Shown here: positions 22,546-31,500 of the stretch, in pieces
Layout of the letters: each line of letters starts with the position of its first letter
Position numbering within the stretch: the stretch's first letter is position 1
Assembly: GCA_037179335.1 (NCBI GenBank)
Contig: JAKZHN010000002.1
Span: forward strand, 372,001-436,000
DNA length: 64,000 bases
From: Cyclaneusma minus
Lineage: Eukaryota; Ascomycota; Leotiomycetes; Marthamycetales; Marthamycetaceae
Reading direction: 5' to 3'
Notes under the pieces: model-generated
The model's database searches: none
Seen by the model: only the letters and a program-made list of their open reading frames with translations
Told to the model about the DNA's origin: nothing
Program-made: the position numbers and the translations under genes

Positions 22546-25500
22546 ATGTCTGCTACCCCTGAGCCTATCGCCGTTATCGGCAGCGGTTGCCGTTTCCCTG
22601 GCGACGCCTCCAACCCTTCCAAGCTTTGGAACCTCCTTTCGAAGCCGCGTGATGTGCTGCGCAAGATCGACCGATTTGGCGCTGAGGGTTACTACCACAA
22701 GGATGGTCACCACCACGGTGCGAGCAACGTTCTGGAATCTTACCTTCTGGAGGAGGACCCCCGCCACTTCGATGCGCAGTTCTTCAACATCCAGTCTGGT
22801 GAGGCCGACTCGATCGATCCCCAGCAGCGAATCCTCCTCGAGACCATCTACGAGGGTTTGGAAACTGCCGGTTTGACCATCGAGGATCTTCAGGGATCTC
22901 CCACTGCTGTATACGTTGGTGTCATGTGCGACGACTATGCTGAGATCGTCTACAATGACATTGAGCAAATCCCGACCTACGCTGCTACTGGTATCGCCCG
23001 CTCCATCCTGTCCAACCGTATCTCCTACTTCTTCGATTGGCGCGGACCTTCTATGACCATCGACACCGCTTGTTCCTCGTCTTTGATTGCCGTTCACCAG
23101 GGTGTTCAGGCCCTTCGCAGCGGCGAGTCCAAGGTTGCCGTTGCCGCTGGTGCCAACTTGATTTTCGGTCCCAAGATGTACATCTCTGAGAGTAACCTGA
23201 ACATGTTGTCCCCCACCGGTCGCTCTCGCATGTGGGATGCTGGCGCCGATGGTTACGCTCGTGGTGAGGGTATCGCGGCCGTCATCATGAAGACTCTCAG
23301 CCAGGCTATTGCTGATGGTGACAACATCGAGTGCATCATCCGTGAGACTGGTATCAACCAGGATGGTCGTACCACCGGTATTACCATGCCTAGCTCTGAT
23401 GCCCAGGCTGCGCTCATTCGTCAGACCTATGCTCGTGCTGGTCTTGACTTGACCAAGAGGGCTGATCGTCCTCAGTACTTCGAGGCTCACGGAACTGGTA
23501 CCAAGGCCGGTGATCCAAAGGAAGCCGGTGCCATCTACCGTGCCTTCTTTCCTGAGGGTGCCGAGTCTGCCGACCAGGAGATCCTCCACGTTGGTTCCAT
23601 CAAGACCATCATTGGACACACCGAAGGTACCGCCGGTGTTGCTGGTCTGATCAAGGCGTCTCTGGCCATCCAGAACAAGACGATTCCCCCCAACATGCAC
23701 TTCCACACTCTCAACCCCGACATTGAGCAGTACTGGGATCACCTCCGCATTCCCACCAAGGCTCAACAGTGGCCTGAACTTGCCCCTGGTTCCGTTCCCA
23801 GAGCTAGTGTCAACAGCTTCGGTTTTGGTGGTGCCAACGCCCACGCCATCATTGAGGCTTACGTTCCTGAGCCCAAGCAGATCAAGGCTGCCGAGGAGGA
23901 ATTTTTGCAGATCACCACTCCTTTCACCTTCTCTGCCACCTCTGAGAAGTCGCTGAACAACTTGCTCACATCCTATCACGACTACCTCTTGAACAACCCC
24001 GAGGTCAACCTCCGCGATCTTGTCTGGACCCTCAACAACCGCCGATCTGCCTTTGGTAACCGCGTCTCTTTCGCTGCCAAGGATGTTGACTCTCTCTGCT
24101 CCAAGATCGAGGCCAAGCTCGAGGCCAAGAAGGAGGGTACCGCCATTGGTACCAAGCCCATCAACAAGGGTCGCAAGATTTTGGGTGTTTTCACTGGTCA
24201 AGGTGCTCAGTGGGCTGCCATGGGCAAAGAGCTGATCAACTCCTCTTTCGCTGTCGATGAGATCTTCAACGAGCTCGAAAGATCTCTTGCCGAGCTCCCT
24301 GAGAAGGATCGCCCTACTTGGTCTCTCAAGGATGAGATCCGCAAGTCTGCTGCCGAGTCTCGCATCGGTGAGGGTGCTCTTTCCCAGCCCCTGTGCACTG
24401 CCATCCAGGTTGCCTTGGTTGACTGTCTCCGCACTGCTGGTATCACCTTCAACACCGTTGTTGGCCACTCTTCTGGTGAAATTGCTGCTGCCTACGCTGC
24501 TGGTTTCGTCAGTGCCCGTGATGCTATCCGCATTGCCTACTACAGAGGTCTGTTCGCCAAACTCGCCCGTGGTCCCAACGACGAGCACGGTGCCATGATG
24601 GCTGCCGGTACCTCCATGGAGGATGCCCAGGAGCTCTGCGATCTTGAGGACTTCGAGGGTAAGCTCAAGGTTGCTGCCTGCAACTCTTCTGCCAGCGTTA
24701 CCCTCTCTGGTGACGAGGAGATTGTTCAGCAAGCTCAGTACATTCTTGAGGACGAGTCTAAGTTCGCCAGAATGTTGAAGGTTGACACCGCTTACCACTC
24801 GCACCACATGATTCCTTGCTCCGGTCCTTATGTCGCTGCTCTCAAGGCTTGCGGTATCAAGGTCAACGAGCCCAACCCAGACTGCCACTGGTACTCTAGC
24901 GTGTACGGCAACAAGGAGATGAAGGTCAGCGATGAGCTCAAGGACACTTACTGGATGGACAACATGTTGAAGCCTGTCCTGTTCGCTCAAGCTTTGGAGT
25001 TCGCTGTCAAGAACGGAGGAAACCCCAACATCGCCATCGAAGTTGGCCCTCACCCAGCTCTCAAGGGTCCTGCCTCCATGACCATCGAGGACGCTGCTGG
25101 TTCTCCAGTTCCTTACACTGGTGTCCTGGCCCGTGGCCAAAACGACGTCGTGGCTTTCGCCGATGGTCTTGGTTTCGTCTGGAACTACTTTGGCAAGTCA
25201 GTTGTCAACTTCGAGGCCTACGACGCTCTGTTCTGCAAGGATGCCCAGCACGTTGTGCCCAAGGATCTCCCATCTTACGCCTGGGACCACGAGCGCACCT
25301 ACTGGAGCGAGTCTCGTATCTCCAAGACCACCCGTACCCGCCAAGAGCGCACTCACGAGCTCCTTGGTCAGCGATCTGCCAACGATGCTGATGGCGAGTA
25401 CCACTGGAGGAACTACATCAAGCCTGGTGAGATCAACTGGCTCCAGGGCCACAAGATCCAAGGCCAGATGCTTTTCCCCGCTGCTGGTTTTGCTGCCATG

Positions 25501-28500
25501 GCTCTCGAGGCCTCCAAGGTTCTTGCTCCTTCCAACGAGGTCAGCCTTGTCGAACTTCGCGACTTCAGTATCCACCGCGCTTTGTCCATGATGGATGAGC
25601 AGGCTGGTGTTGAGATCTTGTTCGGCCTCACCAACGTCAAGAAGGTGAACACCGCTGGCGAGCGAGCCATCTTCTGCGACTTCGAGTGCCACGCTTGCCT
25701 GAACAAGGACTCCGGTGTTCTCACTTCCATGTCCAACGGTTCCTTGAAGTTGACTCTCGGTGAGCCGGACCGCCGCACGTTGCCAGAGAGGACACCCAGC
25801 GACATCAAGCTGGTGGACGTCGATGTTGACGTCTTCTACACCGAACTGGCTAACGTCGGATATGGCTACACTGATATGTTCTACGGTATCAAGACCTTGG
25901 AGCGCGCTACTGATAGAGCCGGAGGTGTTATCAGCATCATTGAGAACGAGGAGACCGACCCTACTTTCACCATCCACCCAGCCACTCTCGATGTTGCTTT
26001 CCAGGCTGTCTTCGCTGCTCTTGGTGCTCCTGGTGACGGTGGCTTGTACACCATGCACATTCCCACCATGATCAAGAAGATCACCGTCAACCCCATTGCC
26101 TGCCCACCTGGTGGAGGTCCAGGTGTCGATCTCCCATTCGATGCCAGCATTGAGACCCCTCTCAAGCTTGGTCTCCGTGGTGATGTCGACATCTACGATG
26201 AGACTGGCCACAACGCCATTGTCCGCGTTGAGGGCCTCAAGTGCTCTCCTCTCACGCAGCCCACCCTTGAGAATGATCGCCACATCTTCTCTGAGACTCA
26301 GTGGGATGTTGCTGCTCCTAACGTCGAGCTGTACTACAAGCCATGGGTTCTCGCCGACGTTGAGAAGGCTGGCAATGAGCTTTGCGAGCGTTCTTGTCTC
26401 TTCTACCTTCGCCAAGCTCATGAGACCATCACCGAGGAGGAGCGTGCTCGCTGCGACTGGCACCAGCTGAGAATCCTTGAGTGGGCCAAAGTCGTTGTCG
26501 AGTTCACTGCTGCTGGCAAGCACGGCACCTGCAAGAAGGAGTGGCTTTCGGACACCTACGACTTCATCCGCAGGGAGATCGATGGCATGATTCACATCTA
26601 CGATGACTTCAAGCGTCTGGTCATCGTTGGTGAGAACTTGATTCCCTTCCTCCGTGGTGAGACCAGCATCTTGGAGAAGTTCCGCGAGAACGATCTTCTC
26701 TCCGGTTTCTACAAGAGCTCTTTCGCCATGCACGAGTACAACGTCTACTGCGGTAAGGTCGCTGGCCAACTTGCTCACCGCTACAAGCACATGAACATCT
26801 TGGAAATCGGTGCTGGTACCGGCTCCGTCACCGAGACCACCCTCGAATCGATCGGCGAGAACTACAACAGCTACACCTACACTGATATCTCGGCCGGTTT
26901 CTTCGAGGATGCTCAAGAGCACTTCAAGGAGCACAGTGGTAAGATGAGGTTCAAGACTCTCGATATCGAGAAGGATGTCGCCAGCCAGGATTTCGAGGAG
27001 AACTCCTACGATCTGATTGTTGCATCCAACGTTCTTCACGCAACCACATCCCTCGACAACACCATCAAGAACGTCCGCTCCCTCTTGAAGCCTGGTGGAT
27101 ACTTGCTCATGCTTGAGATCACCTGGACTTGCCCTCTCCGCATTGGTTTCATCTTCGCTGGTATTCCAGGCTGGTGGGTTGGTGGCGACGATGACCGTCG
27201 CTTCGGTCCCATGACTACCACCAAGGTTTGGGATCAAGTCTTCCGTCGCAATGGCTTCTCGGGTATCGACACTTGCACTCCTGACTCTGGTGTGCCTTTG
27301 GTGCCTTTCTCAGTCTTTGCTACCCAGGCTGTGGACACCCAAATCAGCTACATCCGCGAGCCTCTCAGCCTGCCAGCTACCAAGCCCGTCATCGACAACT
27401 TGCTCATTCTTGGTGGCAAGGACCTGCCTGTCACTCGTCTGATCGAGGCCATCACTCCTCGCCTTCAGCCTTTGGCTAAGCAGTTCACCGTGGTTGAGTG
27501 TATTGAGGACATTGACTTCAGCGCCATCGGGGAGAAGCCTACTGTTCTCAGCTTGACTGAGCTTGACGAGCCATTCTTCCGGCCCTTCACTCCTGAGAAG
27601 CTTGCTGCTGCTGGTAAGCTTTTCGACATGTCCAAGGCCGTTGTGTGGACTGTGCAAGGTGCTCGCGGCGACAACCCATACGCCAGCATGATGGTCGCCG
27701 TCGGAAGATGTTTGGCCTCTGAGATGCCCCAGCTTCGCATGCAATTCCTCGACCTTGACGTCAACGAGAAGCCAGATGCCACTTACCTCGCAGAGACTGT
27801 CCTCCGTGTCGCCATCGCCGACTCCTGGAAGAAGGAATACGCACCTCTGTGGACCACTGAGCGTGAGATTTCTTACTCCAAGGGCATTGCGGAGATTCCT
27901 CGTTATGTTCCTGAGAAGGAGGCCAACGACCGCTACAACTCCACTCGTCGACCAGTCACCAAGTCTGTTCTGCCACTCGAAACTGCTGTTGCTCTTGTCA
28001 AGGCTGGTACCTCTTTAGATCTCAAGGAGCGTGTCATGCCTCAGATTGAGGATGACACCACAACCATCCGCGTCAGCCGCTCGGTTGCGACTGCCATCAA
28101 GGTCAAGTCTGTTGGCTTCGTGCACCTTGTTATTGGCCAGGACACCAAGACTCAGAAGAAGGTGCTTGCTCTCTCTGAGAACCACCAGTCTGTGATCTCA
28201 GTGCCCAAGACTGCCGTCATTCCTTGCGAAGTGTCTGAGGACCAGGAGAGCCGTCTGTTGGCTACTATTGCGAATGACTTTGTTGCCAGCGCGATCCTCG
28301 GAAAGTCCCCCAAGGGTGCTTCCATTGCTGTTCACGAGCCTACTCCTCTTTTGGCTGCTGCTTTGGCCCGCCGCGCCGCTGAGCTGAAGGTCAATGTTTC
28401 TTTCACCACCTCCAAGGGCGAGTCCAGCACTGCCAACTGCACTTACATCCACCCTGCCACCACTGACCGTGTCATCCGATCGATGATCCCGAACAACGTG

Positions 28501-31500
28501 TCTGTGTTCGTCAACCTGTCTGGCAACACTGATGTTTCGGCCATTGATGCTCGCATTGAGGAGCAGATGCCTGTGCAGAGCAAGCGCAAGGGACTCTCCT
28601 CCTTCCTGAGCGCTGAGTCTTTCATCCGTCCCGACTACGCCACTGAGAAGGCTGCTGCTGCTCTTCAAGCTGCTTACACCGCCACCGTCGAACTTGCTTC
28701 TTCTGCCGAGCCTGTCAGCGAGATTGCCGTCAAGGACATCCCTGGCCGCTCTGCCAAGGTTGACGAGCTCTCCATCATCCACTGGGAGCCATCGCAGGCC
28801 GTCAACGTCAAGGTTCCATTCGCTGAAGCCGAGTGCACTTTCAGAAGCGACAAGACTTACTTCCTGATCGGTCTGACCGGTGAGCTTGGTCTGTCTCTCT
28901 GCAAGTGGATGGTTGACCGCGGTGCACGCCACATTGCTCTCACCAGTCGAAACCCCAACATTGATGAGGGCTGGATGAGAATGATTGAGAAGCGCGGTGC
29001 CAATGTCCAGGTCTTCTCCATGGATGTCACCAGCAAGGAGGCTATCCTGACCACCCACCAAAAGATTGTTGAGACCATGCCTCCTATCTGCGGTGTGGCC
29101 AACGGTGCCATGGTCTTGATCGATCAGCTTTTCGCCAACATGGACTTCGACAACATGAGCCGTGTGTTGAAGCCCAAGGTTGATGGTTCCATCTTCTTGG
29201 ATGAGATCTTCAACGAGAAGTACCCACTCGACTGGTTCATTTACTTCTCTTCGCTGGCTTGTATCACTGGTAACTCCGGTCAAACTCCCTACGCCGCTTC
29301 CAACGCTTTCATGGTTGCCTTGACTCACAACCGCCGCAAGCGTGGTCTTCCCGCCGCTGCCATGAACTTGGCTGGTATCAAGGGTCTTGGATACATTGCC
29401 CGTACTGACCACAAGCTCTTGGATCGTCTTGATGTCATGGGTTACGCCACTGTCTCCGAGCGTGATTTCCACCAGTTCTTCGCTGAGGCCGTGTTCGCTG
29501 CCCCAGCTGACTCTGGCAAGAACGCTGAGATCTCTACTGGTCTCGCTTCGTACGACCCTGACACCAACGAGCACGCTCCTCTCTGGGTTCACCAGCCCAA
29601 GTTCAGCCACTACAGATTGATCAAGCAAGCTGGCGGTGCCAACTCTGGCAAGAACAACGACTCTGTTCCTGTCAAGACCCAGCTCTTGGAGCAGACTAAC
29701 CTGGACGATGTCTACAAGGTCCTCCTCGAGTCCTTGCTCGCCACCCTGCACACCAAGCTTTCTCTTGCCGCTGACGACAGCATTTCTCCCGACACTGCCA
29801 TTGTCGAGCTTGGTGTCGATTCTCTCGTTGCCGTCGACATGCGCTCTTGGTTCACCAACGAGCTTGATCTTGACATGCCTGTGCTCAAGATTCTTGGTGG
29901 TGCTTCCGTCTCTGACTTGATCGAGGATGCTGTCAGCCGACTTCCCCAGGAACTCATTCCCAACGTCAAGCTTGAGACCGCTGAGGGTGCTGAGACCGAG
30001 GAGAAGGAGAAGGAGGCCGAGAAGGTTGAGGAGACCAAGGAGGCTGAGTCGCCTGAAAGCGATGGTGAGAGCGACTTCGCTACACCTGAGACTGCCAGCG
30101 ACGTCGATGTTGAAGACCCTACTTCCGACACCACTACTCCTGCGGAGCGGGAGGTCGAGGAAGTCCCTGCCAACAGCACTGAGGTGGCTGCCGCTCCCGT
30201 CAAGAGCAACAAGCTCACTTTCACCAAGACTGCCAAGATGTCTTACGGTGCGTCTCGCTTCTGGTTCTTGAGACAATACCTCTCGGACCCAACCACCTTC
30301 AACATTGTCACTCGTATCCGTATGAATGGTTACATCAACCTCGATGAGCTCGGACGTGCTGTCAAGGTTCTTGGCAACCGACACGATGCTTTCCGCACTG
30401 TCTTCTTCGCTGCCGAGGGCACGAACGAACCAACTGTTGGTGTTCTGCCTTACTCTACTCTCACTCTCGAGAAGAAGGCCATCACCTCCGAGGAAGAAGC
30501 CATCGCTGAGACCCAGGCCCTTGCTTCTTACAACTTCGATCTCGAGCATGGAGAGTCCACCAGAATCCGAGTGCTCACCATGGGCCAGAATCTGAACTTC
30601 TTGCTCGTTGCCTGCCACCACATCGCAATGGACGGTTTCAGTTTCAACGTCATGATCGAGGACCTCAACAAGCTCTATGCTCACGAGCCTCTCGCCCCAG
30701 TCAAGACCCAGTTCACCGACTTTGCCATCAAGCAGCGCAAGGAGGTTGAGTCGGGTAAGATGGCGAAGGAGCTCAAGTTCTGGAAGTCCGAGTTCCCCAA
30801 CTTCCCAGAGCCTCTCCCATTGTTCCCTGTCGCCCAAGTCAGCTCCCGCCGTGTTGTCGAGGAGTACGACTTCACCGAGGCTGGTGGTCCTCTCGATGGT
30901 AAGACCTGCGCCCAGATCAAGGATCAGTGCCGCCGATTCAAGGTTACCACCTTCCACTTCTGCCTTGCTGTCTTGAAGATCTGGCTGTTCCGCTTCCTCC
31001 AGATTGACGATGTCGTCATTGGAATGGCTGATGCAAACCGAACCGATGGTAACATCGCTGACACTATCGGTTTCCTCTTGAACTTGCTTCCTCTCCGATT
31101 CAAGAACAACCCCAAGCAGAAGTTCACCGATGCTCTCATGGAGGCCCGCACCAAGACATACTCTGCCTTGGCCAACTCCAAGCTCCCCTTCGATGTTCTT
31201 CTTGAGGAGCTCGACATTCCCCGATCCTCCACCTACAGCCCTCTGTACCAAGTCTTCTTGGACTACCGCCAGCTTTCCGTCCGCTCTCCTCCTATGATGA
31301 ACTGCAACGCTGAAGGCGAGACTGTTCTCGGAAAGACTGCTTACGACTTAGTCTTCGATATCATGGAGATTGCTGGTGAAGATATCTCTGTCAAGATCCG
31401 ATCCCAGGCCTACCTCTACAACCAGGGCGCTACCGAAATCCTGCTCAACAGCTACGTCCGCCTCTTGAAGATGTTTGCTCAGGCTCCCGACACCTCCCCA

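Noticed and set aside
22510..31251. Antisense open frames of 876, 679 and 1017 codons inside the synthase
   Set aside because: They mirror the codon bias of the sense gene (few A-ending codons give few antisense stops) and contain no domain.
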